DNA from: Eubacterium sp. AB3007
Lineage (GTDB): Bacteria; Bacillota; Clostridia; Peptostreptococcales; Anaerovoracaceae
DNA: 64,000 bases
Assembly (NCBI RefSeq): GCF_000688015.1
Contig: NZ_JIAD01000001.1
Span: 1,178,001-1,242,000, forward strand
Reading direction: 5' to 3'
Below, one piece after another: positions 1 to 8,633 of this stretch; position 1 is the first letter of the stretch, and each line of letters begins with the position of its first letter. Both the position numbers and the translations under genes were made by a program. The notes under the pieces were generated by a model. It did not search any database. It was not told the DNA's origin and worked only from the letters and a program-made list of their open reading frames with translations.

Positions 1-543
1 ACGCATCTGCTTGGTCATGACTTCCTCAATCTCCGAAGGAGGCTGAATGTTCTTCAGTTCCACGCGGGTGACCGTCAGCCCCCAGGGATCTGTGGCATCG
101 TCCAGTATAGTCTTCATCTGAGCGTTGATCTGGTCACGGGAGGTCAGTGTCTGATCCAACTCCAGCTCACCGATGATATTACGCAGCGTGGTGGCGGACA
201 GGTTCTGCAGACCACGAATGGGATCCTCCACCCCGTAGGTGTACAGTTTTGGATCGAACACCTTGGCAAAGATGACCGCATCGATATCCATAGATACATT
301 GTCCTTGGTGATCACAGGCTGAGGTGGAAAGTCCAGTACCTGCTCCTTCAGCGAGATCTTCCGGGAAACCCTCTGCAAGACAGGAATCTTGAAGTGCAGC
401 CCCGCCTCCCAGGTGGAGTAGTACTTCCCAAGGAATTCCGTGATGTAGGTGTGTGCCTGTGGCACGATGCGCACGCAGCTAACCAGCAGCAATACCACGA
501 TGATCAGCAAGATCAATTTGATGATAGCTCCAAAATATAACAT
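1..543 (-). CDS. SPFH/band-7 (stomatin/prohibitin-like) membrane protein, 3' end cut by window
   Basis: The first 181 codons are visible; the stop lies outside the window. Residues about 5-23 form one hydrophobic N-terminal membrane anchor. The SPFH domain follows, with the typical pattern of a conserved beta region (VPQAHTYITEFLGKY), the DGVxFxKV-like strand (DIDAVIFAKVFDP), and LRNIIGELELDQTLTSRD, which is highly characteristic of stomatin-type proteins. Members scaffold membrane microdomains and often modulate proteases. ATG at 543 is preceded by AAGGAGG about 7 nt upstream. The gene starts 46 nt after the acyl-CoA synthetase stop, so the two are probably co-transcribed. No NfeD-type partner is visible here; it would lie outside the window if present. 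Confidence 0.9.
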   Translation of the reverse strand, partial: MLYFGAIIKLILLIIVVLLLVSCVRIVPQAHTYITEFLGKYYSTWEAGLHFKIPVLQRVSRKISLKEQVLDFPPQPVITKDNVSMDIDAVIFAKVFDPKLYTYGVEDPIRGLQNLSATTLRNIIGELELDQTLTSRDQINAQMKTILDDATDPWGLTVTRVELKNIQPPSEIEEVMTKQMR

Positions 544-589
544 ATAAAACCTCCTTAGAATCTATTGCGAAAGCCCTCTTTGGGGGCAA

Positions 590-2434
590 TCATGCCAGTC
601 CCTTCGACGCCATTTCCTCCTCGATCTGGCGGATCTCGTCGTGGCGTCTTGTCTTCTGTGTGGTGGTCTTGATGGTGGGCTGCTCCGAGAGGAACCAGTG
701 TTTCACCATCTTGTATGCAGGCAACTCTCGGTTGATCTCCTCCATATCCTGGTCCAGCCGCTGCGAGAGTTCCTCCAGGGAGCATCCGTGCTCCCTCATA
801 TACTCTCCATCGACGACGACCTTCGCCCAGAGCACCAGATCGTTGGCTTTGTGCCGGGTGAACAGCATACTTTCCGATACGTAGGGGAGCATGTTCAGCA
901 CATTCTCGATCTCCTCAGGAAATACGTTCTTCCCGTTCTTCATGACGATCACGTTCTTCTTGCGGCCACAGATGAACACGTATCCGTCGCTGTCGATACG
1001 AGCCAGGTCGCCGGTATGGAACCAGTCGCCCTCCATGACCTCTGCCGTGGCTTCCGGATCGTTGTAGTAACCCAGCATCACATTCTCTCCCCGGACCACC
1101 AGTTCTCCAACCCCGTGCTCATCCGGATCATCGATCCTCGCCTCCACGTTAGGCATGAGTTTTCCTGTGCTCCCGGGACGCAGGTAGCGATATGTCTCGC
1201 TGGCAATGGTAGGCGAGGTCTCCGTCAGACCGTAACCCTGCACCGTCAGGATCCCGAACTCGTTGAGTCCCTTCTGCACCTCTGGATCCAGCGCCGCTGC
1301 TCCATTGATGAAGAACCGCATTCGGCCGCCCATCTGGTCGATGATGCTCCTGAAAAGTCTCTTCCGCAGGTTGATATGCACTCGATCTGCTGCCGCACAA
1401 AGCCTTCTGGCGACCGCCACCTTCCGCTGGGCGCCCTGCTTCTCGATGGCCTTGTTGATTTTCTTGTACATGTTCTCCAGTAGCAGAGGCACACTCATGA
1501 TCACCGACACCCCGTACTCCTGCATATTCTTTGCGATATACTTCAGTCCATCGCAGAAGCAGTTGGTCAGCCCCTGGGACAGGAAGGTCAACAATCCCGA
1601 GAACCCATAGATGTGATGAAGTGGTAGGATCATCATGTTGATGTCCTCCGGGAAGAAGAGTTCCTCGCAGTTCATGCCGAAGTTGCAGCTCATCAGGTTC
1701 CTGTGGGAAAGCATGACCGCCTTGGACTGGGATGTGGTACCCGAAGTGAACAGCAGGAAGGACATGGCATCCGGATCGATCTCTGCGTCCAGGTAATCCC
1801 GTGCTCCCGCCTCCACCAGCGCTCTGCCTTCTTCCAGCAACGCCTCCTCAGTCACAAAGCCTTCCTCGAGCGCCGGGAGCATCTCCTCGCCGGCGAATGG
1901 ATCCATCAATACATATAACCGTATGTTTGTCTCTCCGGACTCAGCGATCTCCCTCACCAGTCCCTCGTGCTTCTTGTCGTAAAACAGGCACCGAAGGTCC
2001 GCCCTGTTGATGCAACTGATCAGTTCCTCCTTCTGGAGCATCTTGTCCAAAGGCACCGTAACACCAACGCCGCAAGCCACCGTCACGTAGGACAGCACCC
2101 AGCGATAGCTGTTCTCTCCGATCACACCGGTCTTCTGCCCTGCCATACCACGTGCAGTCAGGGCACTGCCGAGCCAGCCCATCTGCGCAAACAGATCGGC
2201 ATATGTAGTGGTCACATACATAGCGCCATCGGCGGGCGCGGCGACACAGGACGCTGCCGCGCCCGCATCCTTCCTGCTCTCCTCAGGAATCCTCGCCAGA
2301 GCTTTCCCCTTCAGTTTGGTAATGAAGGCAATACGATCGCTGTAAGCCTCCGCACACCACCTGAGCATCTCCCGCAGATCACGGTGCAGAAAAAAACGCT
2401 TCTCCAGGTGGTAATCCTTCTTATATCCGTTCAT
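590..2434 (-). CDS. AMP-forming long-chain acyl-CoA synthetase-like ligase
   Basis: 614 residues, usual length for long-chain fatty acyl-CoA ligases of the ANL superfamily, which adenylate a carboxylate and transfer it to CoA. The AMP-binding P-loop-like motif TSGTTSQSKAV is at about residues 230-240, the GYGLTETSP motif follows in the middle, HTGDLARID marks the hinge region, and GKNVFPEEIE carries the C-terminal catalytic lysine. ATG at 2434 follows AAGGAGAGGG. Residues about 52-72 hold an Ala-rich insertion before the first conserved block. The substrate cannot be set from the sequence. It is followed closely by the SPFH gene. A second, different ligase lies at 56482-58128. Confidence 0.9.
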   Translation of the reverse strand: MNGYKKDYHLEKRFFLHRDLREMLRWCAEAYSDRIAFITKLKGKALARIPEESRKDAGAAASCVAAPADGAMYVTTTYADLFAQMGWLGSALTARGMAGQKTGVIGENSYRWVLSYVTVACGVGVTVPLDKMLQKEELISCINRADLRCLFYDKKHEGLVREIAESGETNIRLYVLMDPFAGEEMLPALEEGFVTEEALLEEGRALVEAGARDYLDAEIDPDAMSFLLFTSGTTSQSKAVMLSHRNLMSCNFGMNCEELFFPEDINMMILPLHHIYGFSGLLTFLSQGLTNCFCDGLKYIAKNMQEYGVSVIMSVPLLLENMYKKINKAIEKQGAQRKVAVARRLCAAADRVHINLRKRLFRSIIDQMGGRMRFFINGAAALDPEVQKGLNEFGILTVQGYGLTETSPTIASETYRYLRPGSTGKLMPNVEARIDDPDEHGVGELVVRGENVMLGYYNDPEATAEVMEGDWFHTGDLARIDSDGYVFICGRKKNVIVMKNGKNVFPEEIENVLNMLPYVSESMLFTRHKANDLVLWAKVVVDGEYMREHGCSLEELSQRLDQDMEEINRELPAYKMVKHWFLSEQPTIKTTTQKTRRHDEIRQIEEEMASKGLA

Positions 2435-2511
2435 TCTGTAGTCTACCCTCTCCTTAGTATGCTTCTGTTGACCATTATATCATATTTCGCCGTGTTCTGC
2501 TACTCTACCAA

Positions 2512-2541
2512 AAGAGGCCGGCGTCAATGCGCCGGCCTCTT
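2512..2541 (-). terminator. Intrinsic terminator of the thiolase gene
   Basis: A perfect 12-bp GC-rich stem (AAGAGGCCGGCG with its complement) and a 6-nt loop lie 30 nt after the thiolase stop. On the minus strand the stem is followed by TTTT. Confidence 0.85.
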
Positions 2542-2570
2542 CCAAAAGTCTTATTCAGTTGTGAAAAGTA

Positions 2571-3758
2571 CTAGCACTTCTCAACGATGACAGCAGTTCC
2601 CATTCCGCCGCCGATGCACAGAGTAGCCAGACCCTTCTTGGCGTCTTCTCTCTTCAGCATCTCGTAGATCAAGGTGACGAGAATTCTGCAGCCGGAAGCT
2701 CCGATCGGGTGTCCCAGAGCGATAGCTCCACCGTTGACGTTCAGCTTCTCAGGATCGAATCCCAGCTCCTTGCCAACTGCCAGAGACTGTGCTGCGAATG
2801 CCTCATTAGCCTCATACAGGTCCAGATCAGCGATGGTCAGGTCAGCCTTCTCCAGAGCCTTCTGAGTTGCCGGTACAGGACCAACGCCCATGATGGAAGG
2901 ATCAACACCGCCAGAAGCATAGCTTACGATCTTCACCAGCGGCTTCAGGCCGAGTTCCTCAGCCTTCTCTGCGGACATTACGACCACTGCAGCGCCAGAA
3001 TCATTGATTCCGGAAGCGTTCGCTGCTGTGACAACACCGCCGTCCTTCTTGAATGCCGGCTTCAGCTTAGCCATCTTCTCCATGGTGGATCCAAACTTAG
3101 GATGCTCATCAGTATCGAAGATGATGGGATCACCCTTTCTCTGAGGGACCTCGACAGGAACGATCTCATCCTTGAACTTACCGCCCTTGATAGCTGCTTC
3201 TGCCTTCTGCTGGGATGCCAGAGCAAACTCGTCCAGTTCTTCTCTGGTCAGGCCCCACTGCTCAGCTACGTTCTCAGCGGTGATTCCCATGTGGTAGTTA
3301 TTGAATACATCCCACAGACCGTCGTTAACCATCATATCAACAGCCGGAGTATTGAACATTCTGGCTCCCCATCTAGCCTTGGGCAGCGCATAGGATGTAG
3401 CGGACATATTCTCAGCACCACCGGCAACGATGATATCAGCGTCGCCCGCCTTGATGATCTGTGCTGCCAGTTCAACTGCTCTCAGACCGGAACCGCAGAC
3501 CTTGTTAATAGTCATGGCAGGTACTTCTACCGGAAGACCAGCATCCAGAGACATCTGTCTTGCCACGTTCTGACCAAGTCCACCCTGGAGAACATCACCC
3601 ATGATGACCTCGTCTACCTGCTCAGGCTTGACGCCTGCTCTGTTCAGGGCTTCCTTGATAACGACTGCACCCAGCTTGCGAGCCGGTACGTCCTTCAGAG
3701 CTCCACCGAAAGTTCCGATAGCTGTTCTAGCAGCACCTACGATTACTACGTCTTTCAT
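2571..3758 (-). CDS. thlA: Acetyl-CoA acetyltransferase (thiolase)
   Basis: 395 residues, full length. It condenses two acetyl-CoA to acetoacetyl-CoA, or the reverse, in butyrate/ketone or fatty acid metabolism. The acyl-accepting cysteine is Cys88 in [12 protein letters not shown]. The catalytic His is in GHPIGASG near residue 350, and the second Cys is in CIGGGMGTA near residue 382. The gene is monocistronic, with its own promoter (3835-3863) and terminator (2512-2541). ATG at 3758 has AAGGAGG upstream. No other beta-oxidation or butyrate gene adjoins it, apart from acyl-CoA ligases. Confidence 0.95.
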   Translation of the reverse strand: MKDVVIVGAARTAIGTFGGALKDVPARKLGAVVIKEALNRAGVKPEQVDEVIMGDVLQGGLGQNVARQMSLDAGLPVEVPAMTINKVCGSGLRAVELAAQIIKAGDADIIVAGGAENMSATSYALPKARWGARMFNTPAVDMMVNDGLWDVFNNYHMGITAENVAEQWGLTREELDEFALASQQKAEAAIKGGKFKDEIVPVEVPQRKGDPIIFDTDEHPKFGSTMEKMAKLKPAFKKDGGVVTAANASGINDSGAAVVVMSAEKAEELGLKPLVKIVSYASGGVDPSIMGVGPVPATQKALEKADLTIADLDLYEANEAFAAQSLAVGKELGFDPEKLNVNGGAIALGHPIGASGCRILVTLIYEMLKREDAKKGLATLCIGGGMGTAVIVEKC

Positions 3759-3783
3759 TTTATGTGTACCTCCTTATTAGTAA

Positions 3784-3797
3784 TTGCCAATCGGCAA
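3784..3797. promoter_or_regulatory. Small palindrome in the thlA leader, possible operator
   Basis: TTGCCAATCGGCAA has 5-bp inverted arms with a 4-nt centre and lies between the predicted start of transcription and the ribosome binding site. It does not match the Rex consensus often found near clostridial thlA. The role is a guess. Confidence 0.3.
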
Positions 3798-3834
3798 AAT
3801 AAGTGACAGTAATTGTGAAATTTATGTCAGTTTC

Positions 3835-3863
3835 ATTCTACTACACGCCTGACTAAAAATCAA
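3835..3863 (-). promoter_or_regulatory. Promoter of thlA
   Basis: On the minus strand TTGATT, 17 nt, TAGAAT. It predicts a start near 3828 and a leader of about 70 nt. Confidence 0.65.
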
Positions 3864-3880
3864 CCTAATTGTAGCATCAA

Positions 3881-4666
3881 TTATGTTCTTAATTTTAAAC
3901 CAAATGCTTCCACCGTCTCCATCTTATCAAACTGAGTGTAGTCGCAGTGCATGGGGGTGATGGTCACATAGCCGGCGCCCAGCGCCGCCATATCGAGTCG
4001 CAGGCTTTCATCCTCTTCAGGAGCCGGGTATCCTTCCAACTCGTACCCGCCTCCTGGCTGCTCCACAAAACCGTCCGAGTAATAACGCCCACCCAGTGCG
4101 CAGGTTCGGATCCCCTTGATCTCGGCCCTGGGGATGTAGGGCACGTTGATATTCAGAATGGTATCCGGTCCGATCTTCTCCATGGCCATATCGATTACAT
4201 CCACCGCCAGTTCGCATGCGACAGTGAAGTCCGTGGCTTTGTGCGAGTCCAGCGACAAAGCGATGCTCCGCACTCCGCTGAGTGCACCTTCCATGGCTGC
4301 TCCCACTGTGCCAGAGTACAAGGTGTCGCAACCCAGGTTGCTACCCAGGTTGACACCGCTGTAGATCAGATCGAACGATATCCCCCTCTCTCCAAAAAAT
4401 TGCAGACCGACCTTGGTGCAGTCGGTAGGAGTTCCGGTCACCATCAGCGCCCCCTCTGCGCCGGGATACACCGCTTCGTTAATGTAGATGCGGTCCGTCA
4501 GGGTCAGGGACTGACTGGCGCCACTTCTCTGGGTATCCGGCGCACATACATATACGCTGGCCACCTTGCTCAAAGCCTGGGTCAACTGACGCAATCCTTC
4601 GGAATGAATACCGTCGTCGTTCACCACCAGCACATTCAGCCGGCGGCTGTTTCTGTCTACTCCCAT
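3881..4666 (-). CDS. surE: 5'/3'-nucleotidase SurE
   Basis: 261 residues, normal for SurE, a metal-dependent nucleoside monophosphate phosphatase linked to stationary-phase survival. The metal-binding NDDG motif is at about residues 16-19, and SGVNLGSNLG plus LYSGTVGAAMEG in the middle are family signatures. The start overlaps the end of the Sir2 gene by 10 nt, so they form one operon. An AAAGGTG sequence precedes ATG at 4666. No terminator is obvious downstream. Confidence 0.95.
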   Translation of the reverse strand: MGVDRNSRRLNVLVVNDDGIHSEGLRQLTQALSKVASVYVCAPDTQRSGASQSLTLTDRIYINEAVYPGAEGALMVTGTPTDCTKVGLQFFGERGISFDLIYSGVNLGSNLGCDTLYSGTVGAAMEGALSGVRSIALSLDSHKATDFTVACELAVDVIDMAMEKIGPDTILNINVPYIPRAEIKGIRTCALGGRYYSDGFVEQPGGGYELEGYPAPEEDESLRLDMAALGAGYVTITPMHCDYTQFDKMETVEAFGLKLRT

Positions 4667-5382
4667 GCCATCACCTTTCCGATGGAGTCGTTGATCACCA
4701 GATCAGCCCGGTTATCGTACGCTGTCGCATCCTTGTTGATCAGAACCAGGTGGTTGCCGTGGAAATAGTTGATCAGCCCTGCTGCCGGATAGACCACCAG
4801 GGAAGTTCCCCCGATGATCAGCGTATCTGCCTCGGAGATGGCCCGTACCGCACCGTTCACGCATGCATCATCCAGCGCCTCCTCGTAGAGGACCACGTCT
4901 GGTTTGATGGTACCTCCGCAGTTGCAAACAGGCACACCATCCTTGCAGTTTGCCTCATCCATGATGTAGTCCAGATCGTAAGCCTTGCCACACCTCTCAC
5001 AGTAGTTGCGGAGCACGCTTCCGTGAAGCTCATAGACGGCCTTGGAGCCGGCCTTCTGATGAAGTCCATCGATGTTCTGCGTCACCACTGCCTTCAGTTT
5101 ACCCATATCCTCCAGTCTGGCCAAGGTCTTGTGAGCCTCATTGGGCTGTGCTTCCCGGTGAATGAGATTTTCTTTATAATACTGGAAGAAAAGTTTGGTG
5201 TTCCGTGTGTAGAACGAATGGGACAACATGGTCTCCGGGGAATACCCGTACACCTGCTGTGCATGGTACAGTCCTTTTTCTGAACGGAAGTCAGGAATCC
5301 CGCTCTCTGTGGACACGCCCGCGCCGCCAAAGAACACGATATTCTCACTAGTCTCGATGATTTCTTTCAGTCTTGCATCCAT
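4657..5382 (-). CDS. cobB: NAD-dependent protein deacylase, Sir2 family
   Basis: 241 residues from ATG 5382. This start is chosen because GGAGGAGGAAATCATT stands right before it; an in-frame GTG at 5400 would overlap that site. NAD-binding GAGVSTESGIPDFR is at about residues 20-34, the QNIDGLH motif follows, the catalytic His is in ELHGS, and four cysteines (CERC and CNC further on) form the zinc site. It removes acyl groups from lysines and would link acetyl-CoA/acyl-CoA status to protein function. It is first in the operon with surE, transcribed away from the palindromic repeat at 5417-5481. Confidence 0.93.
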   Translation of the reverse strand: MDARLKEIIETSENIVFFGGAGVSTESGIPDFRSEKGLYHAQQVYGYSPETMLSHSFYTRNTKLFFQYYKENLIHREAQPNEAHKTLARLEDMGKLKAVVTQNIDGLHQKAGSKAVYELHGSVLRNYCERCGKAYDLDYIMDEANCKDGVPVCNCGGTIKPDVVLYEEALDDACVNGAVRAISEADTLIIGGTSLVVYPAAGLINYFHGNHLVLINKDATAYDNRADLVINDSIGKVMAWE

Positions 5383-5403
5383 AATGATTTCCTCCTCCAC
5401 TAC

Positions 5404-5412
5404 AGTATACCA
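5404..5412 (-). promoter_or_regulatory. Extended -10 promoter of cobB-surE
   Basis: The minus strand reads TGGTATACT, a TG-n-TATACT extended -10 without a good -35 at 17 nt. The implied leader is only about 15 nt. It lies directly beside the palindromic repeat. Confidence 0.45.
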
Positions 5413-5416
5413 CGGA

Positions 5417-5481
5417 GTGTGTCAAAGGGGACGGTTCTTTTTGACACAATGTGTCAAAAAGAACCGTCCCCTTTGACACAC
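5417..5481. repeat. 65-bp near-perfect palindrome, head-to-head double copy of a dispersed repeat
   Basis: The left 31-32 nt (starting GTGTGTCAAAGGGGACGG) are repeated exactly in inverted orientation with a 1-3 nt centre at 5449. Each arm is itself bounded by GTGTCAAA and TTTGACAC. Single copies of the arm occur at 51463-51494, 53230-53260 and 55594-55625. All four places are intergenic. It resembles REP or small MITE-like repeats that are mobilised in trans; no transposase is in the window. Confidence 0.9.
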
Positions 5482-5501
5482 TTCCGAAGCAGTGGTATAT
5501 T
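5473..5501 (+). promoter_or_regulatory. Promoter of azlCD, -35 box supplied by the repeat
   Basis: TTGACA (5473-5478, the outer end of the palindrome), 17 nt, TATATT (5496-5501), also with a TG at the extended -10 position. Confidence 0.6.
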
Positions 5502-5539
5502 GGAATGCGGAGAATTTGAAAAGGACACAATAATTATCG

Positions 5540-6316
5540 ATGGAAACAAACAAAAAAATCTTTTTGCATGGAATGCATGATGGGATCCCCATCGGGATCG
5601 GATACTTCGCTGTCGCCTTTTCTCTGGGTATTACTGCCAGAGACTGTGGCTTCAACGCTTTCCAGGGATTCCTATCCAGTATCACCACCTATGCATCGGC
5701 GGGCCAGTTCATCGGCTACACACTGTATGCGGCCAACGCCACGCTGCTGCAGCTGGCAATCATGACGGTCATCACCAACGCACGCTATCTGCTGATGGGA
5801 TTCGCCCTGAACCAGCGACTACCCCAGGGGACACCGCTATACAAGCGTATGCTTTGTGGAGTGGCCATCACGGATGAGATCTTTGGGATCACCATCGCAC
5901 GCCCGGGGTACGTCAACCCCTTCTATCCACTGGGCGCGCTGGTAACGGCAGCTCCCATGTGGTCCTGTGGCATCGCCCTTGGGATCACCATGGGAAATCT
6001 TCTTCCGCTACGCCTGGTCAGCGCCCTCAGCGTAGCTCTCTTTGGCATGTTCCTGGCGGTAATCATCCCGCCATCCCGCCGCGATAAGATCGTGGGAATC
6101 TTTGTCGCCATCAGTTTTGGCACCAGTTATGCAGCTACCATCCTTCCCTGGATCCGGGATCTGTCTGCGGGAAATCGAACCATCATCCTTACGGTGGCCA
6201 TATCTGCGATTGCCGCGGTTCTCTTCCCGGCGCGGCACGAAGTGGAAGGCGCGGCGGACACAGCGGACACATCCAACACCACCGCCATTACCAGAGAGGA
6301 GGCCTCCCGTGAGTGA
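5540..6316 (+). CDS. azlC: AzlC-type branched-chain amino acid exporter, large subunit
   Basis: 258 residues, about seven hydrophobic segments, starting with GMHDGIPIGIGYFAVAFSLG, a typical AzlC N-terminus. AzlC and the small partner AzlD form an exporter of branched-chain and related amino acids in the inner membrane. The C-terminal 30 residues are polar and probably cytoplasmic. The azlD start overlaps the azlC end by 8 nt, which implies translational coupling. No Lrp/AzlB regulator is next to it; the promoter appears to use the end of the palindromic repeat. Confidence 0.9.
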   Translation: METNKKIFLHGMHDGIPIGIGYFAVAFSLGITARDCGFNAFQGFLSSITTYASAGQFIGYTLYAANATLLQLAIMTVITNARYLLMGFALNQRLPQGTPLYKRMLCGVAITDEIFGITIARPGYVNPFYPLGALVTAAPMWSCGIALGITMGNLLPLRLVSALSVALFGMFLAVIIPPSRRDKIVGIFVAISFGTSYAATILPWIRDLSAGNRTIILTVAISAIAAVLFPARHEVEGAADTADTSNTTAITREEASRE

Positions 6317-6626
6317 AACGATCTATATTTATATCTACATCGCGGTCATGGCACTGGCCACCTACCTGTGCCGGGTGCTCCCGTTGACGCTGATCCGCCG
6401 GCCAATCGAGAACCGGTTCTTTCAGTCTTTTCTGTACTATGTTCCTTACGTGACATTGGCAGTGATGACCTTTCCCGCCATCATGCAGGCAACACAGTCC
6501 CAGCTGGCAGGCGCTGCCGCCCTGTTGGTTGGCGTTCTGGTGGCCTGGCGCGGTGCCAGTCTCTTCAAGGTAGCTGCCGCCTGCTGCGTCACGGTGTTCC
6601 TGCTGGAGCTGGTGCTCTGCCCATAA
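6309..6626 (+). CDS. azlD: AzlD-type branched-chain amino acid exporter, small subunit
   Basis: 105 residues starting with GTG at 6309, preceded by GAGGAGG 6 nt upstream inside the end of azlC. The protein has three to four membrane segments and the family pattern TYLCRVLPLTLIRRPIENRF near the N-terminus. It is the obligate partner of AzlC. The same frame stays open far upstream, but the overlap, ribosome binding site and family length all point to this GTG. Confidence 0.9.
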   Translation: MSETIYIYIYIAVMALATYLCRVLPLTLIRRPIENRFFQSFLYYVPYVTLAVMTFPAIMQATQSQLAGAAALLVGVLVAWRGASLFKVAAACCVTVFLLELVLCP

Positions 6627-6628
6627 CA

Positions 6629-6660
6629 AGAAACTAGTCCGGCCATCCGGACTAGTTTCT
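6629..6660. terminator. Bidirectional terminator between azlD and the flavin reductase gene
   Basis: A perfect 14-bp stem (AGAAACTAGTCCGG and complement) with a CCAT loop lies between two convergent genes, with T-rich sequence on both sides. Confidence 0.85.
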
Positions 6661-6664
6661 TGGC

Positions 6665-7282
6665 TTATTTCTTCTGATGTTTGGCCTGATAGCGCTCCCG
6701 GTTGATCCGTTTCCTTGTCTTCGGCTTCATGACGGAGTACCCGAACTTGCCCAGGGGTTGTTTCTTCAGACCGAAATACTCACCATGACAATATGCCACC
6801 AGGCCGGCTTTGTCCAGGCGGATCCTCCCTGCCTCATCGAACAAAGCCTGGTCCGCGTGCACCTTCACGATCTCAGCCAGGAACACGTCATGACTGCCGC
6901 ACTCGATGATCTGTTTCACCTTGCACTCCAGATTTACCGGTGACTCCGCCACCAGCGGCGCGGCAACTACTGCCCCCGGCACCTTGGATAGACCGCATAC
7001 CTCGAACTTGTCCAGATCTCTGCCGGAGCGAACGCCGCAGAAATCCGTAGCCTTTGCCAGGTCCTCGGTGACCAGATTGATCACAAACTCGCCGGACTCC
7101 CGGATGATATGGTAGGAGTGGCGCTCTTTTCGCACAGAAATGGACACCATGGGTGGGTCTGAGCAAATGGTGCCGGCCCAGGCGATAGTAATGAGATTCT
7201 CTTCCCTGTCATCTGCACAGGATACCAACACCACAGGGACGGGGTTCAGCATCGCAGACGGTTTCATGATTGTCTTTTCCAC
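6665..7282 (-). CDS. Flavin reductase-like (flavoredoxin family) FMN-binding protein
   Basis: 205 residues. The flavin reductase-like split-barrel fold is indicated by NLITIAWAGTICSDPPMVSISVRKERHSY at the N-terminal third (FMN-binding) and FVINLVTEDLAKATDFCG. The family reduces or binds FMN and often serves as an electron carrier in anaerobes. The last 20 residues are Lys/Arg-rich. GTG at 7282 is preceded by AAAGAGG; an ATG five codons later with GGAAAAG upstream is a possible alternative start. It stands alone between two convergent or divergent neighbours. Confidence 0.85.
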   Translation of the reverse strand: MEKTIMKPSAMLNPVPVVLVSCADDREENLITIAWAGTICSDPPMVSISVRKERHSYHIIRESGEFVINLVTEDLAKATDFCGVRSGRDLDKFEVCGLSKVPGAVVAAPLVAESPVNLECKVKQIIECGSHDVFLAEIVKVHADQALFDEAGRIRLDKAGLVAYCHGEYFGLKKQPLGKFGYSVMKPKTRKRINRERYQAKHQKK

Positions 7283-7437
7283 GTTTCAGCCTCTTTCGTT
7301 TTTTTCCTGAATTCTCTAAAAGAGATTATAGCAACGCCTTTCAAAAACGTCAATTGTTTATCTTTTGTTTATATTTCCTTCATATCCAGTTTATGGAGAG
7401 TTGTTATGATTGAAAAAAACGAAAGGAGAATGACAAC

Positions 7438-8358
7438 ATGAAGAATTTCAGATCACGGATCCTCTCCGTAGACTACGGGAAACGATTCCGGCTCCTGCTG
7501 GCGGCAGGGCTTTGTATCCTGATCATCGGAGGGGGTGCATCGGCAATCCTCTTGCACACAGTGGATGCGAATGCCCTGGGTGGATCGACACAGATCGAAC
7601 AGGAAAACAACGCCGGAAGGCAACCACCGGGAACCGCGCAGCCTTACGGAGGTCACGGACGATTCGGGAATGACGGAAAACAACATCTTCCGGACCAGAA
7701 CAGCACACCGGATACACAGGAAGGCAACGGCGCCTCCCCTGAGAATGGTGCCAACAATGATAACAATACAGGCAATAGTAATAACAGTAGCAAAAGCGGA
7801 AACACTTCCCAGGACGCCAATACTACAGGAGCCATAGCACAGGTCGCCAGTTACCAGCAGACAGCTGGCGGCAACATGGGTAGCATGGGCAACATGGGAG
7901 GCGGATTTGACGGAGTACGCATGGATGGACGCGGCGGTCATCACGGACACTTCCTGTCCATGATCCTTCACAACAATCAGATATCCATCGTCACCAAGAT
8001 CGTCATATTGGCTACCACCATCCTGGGGATCCTCTGGTTACTTGTAGTCTGGTACACCATCGTCTGTTACCTCTATCGCTCCAGTACCTTCTCTCGCATG
8101 AACCGCACCCTTTGGACCATCCTGGGAATATTTGGAGGGCTCCTGGCGCTGCTCGCCTTCTTTATCGCCAGGAGCATCCTGAAGGTCCGTTGTGAAAACT
8201 GCGACGCCTGGCAGGATGCGGAGCAGGCGTACTGCACGGACTGCGGAGCCGCCCTGCAGCAGAATTGCCCTGGTTGCGGAGCCTCTGTCTCACAAAACGC
8301 AGCTTACTGCCCTTCCTGTGGAAAAGAAATGGCGGCAGACAACAGCACGAACCCTTAA
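7438..8358 (+). CDS. Membrane protein with Asn/Gly-rich linker and C-terminal zinc ribbons
   Basis: 306 residues, family not recognised. An N-terminal membrane segment is at about residues 17-40. An Asn/Ser/Gly-rich disordered stretch (about 55-135) and a Gly/Met/His-rich patch follow, then two more membrane segments (about 180-205 and 220-245). The C-terminal 50 residues hold three CxxC pairs and a fourth (CENC, CTDC, CPGC, CPSC), a double zinc-ribbon. Topology puts the linker outside and the ribbons in the cytoplasm if the first segment is a signal anchor. GAAAGGAG precedes ATG. It is flanked by its own terminator. Zinc-ribbon membrane proteins of this type are common in Clostridia with unknown role. 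Confidence 0.75.
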   Translation: MKNFRSRILSVDYGKRFRLLLAAGLCILIIGGGASAILLHTVDANALGGSTQIEQENNAGRQPPGTAQPYGGHGRFGNDGKQHLPDQNSTPDTQEGNGASPENGANNDNNTGNSNNSSKSGNTSQDANTTGAIAQVASYQQTAGGNMGSMGNMGGGFDGVRMDGRGGHHGHFLSMILHNNQISIVTKIVILATTILGILWLLVVWYTIVCYLYRSSTFSRMNRTLWTILGIFGGLLALLAFFIARSILKVRCENCDAWQDAEQAYCTDCGAALQQNCPGCGASVSQNAAYCPSCGKEMAADNSTNP

Positions 8359-8379
8359 CAACTTCTTTCTCACCAAATA

Positions 8380-8411
8380 CACCGCAGAACATCCGGTTTC
8401 TGCGGTGTTTT
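8380..8411 (+). terminator. Intrinsic terminator of the zinc-ribbon membrane protein gene
   Basis: The 10-bp stem CACCGCAGAA/TTCTGCGGTG, with an 8-nt loop, is followed by a run of about nine T. Confidence 0.9.
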
Positions 8412-8609
8412 TTTTATTTCTATTTTTGTGTGCGCAGCAGATCTTTGTACAGATGCATCTGGACTTCACTGTTCCGGTCCGAACGAGATTCTGTGGCAGG
8501 TCTGTGCGGCAAGCTGCTACATATTTAATGAAAGGCAATGCATTGTAGTCCAATACTCCGGCCAGGCGCACAAAGAAAAATGAGACCCCAGAAACCCCAA
8601 AAACGAAAA

Positions 8610-8633
8610 CAGAACCTCCGAATGAAGGTTCTG
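8610..8633 (-). terminator. Terminator of the first nhaC gene
   Basis: The stem CAGAACCT/AGGTTCTG has an 8-nt loop. On the minus strand TTTTCGTTTTTGG follows. Confidence 0.75.

Noticed and set aside
3784-3797. Rex operator at thlA
   Set aside because: The palindrome TTGCCAATCGGCAA lacks the TTGTTAA/TTAACAA arms of the Rex site.
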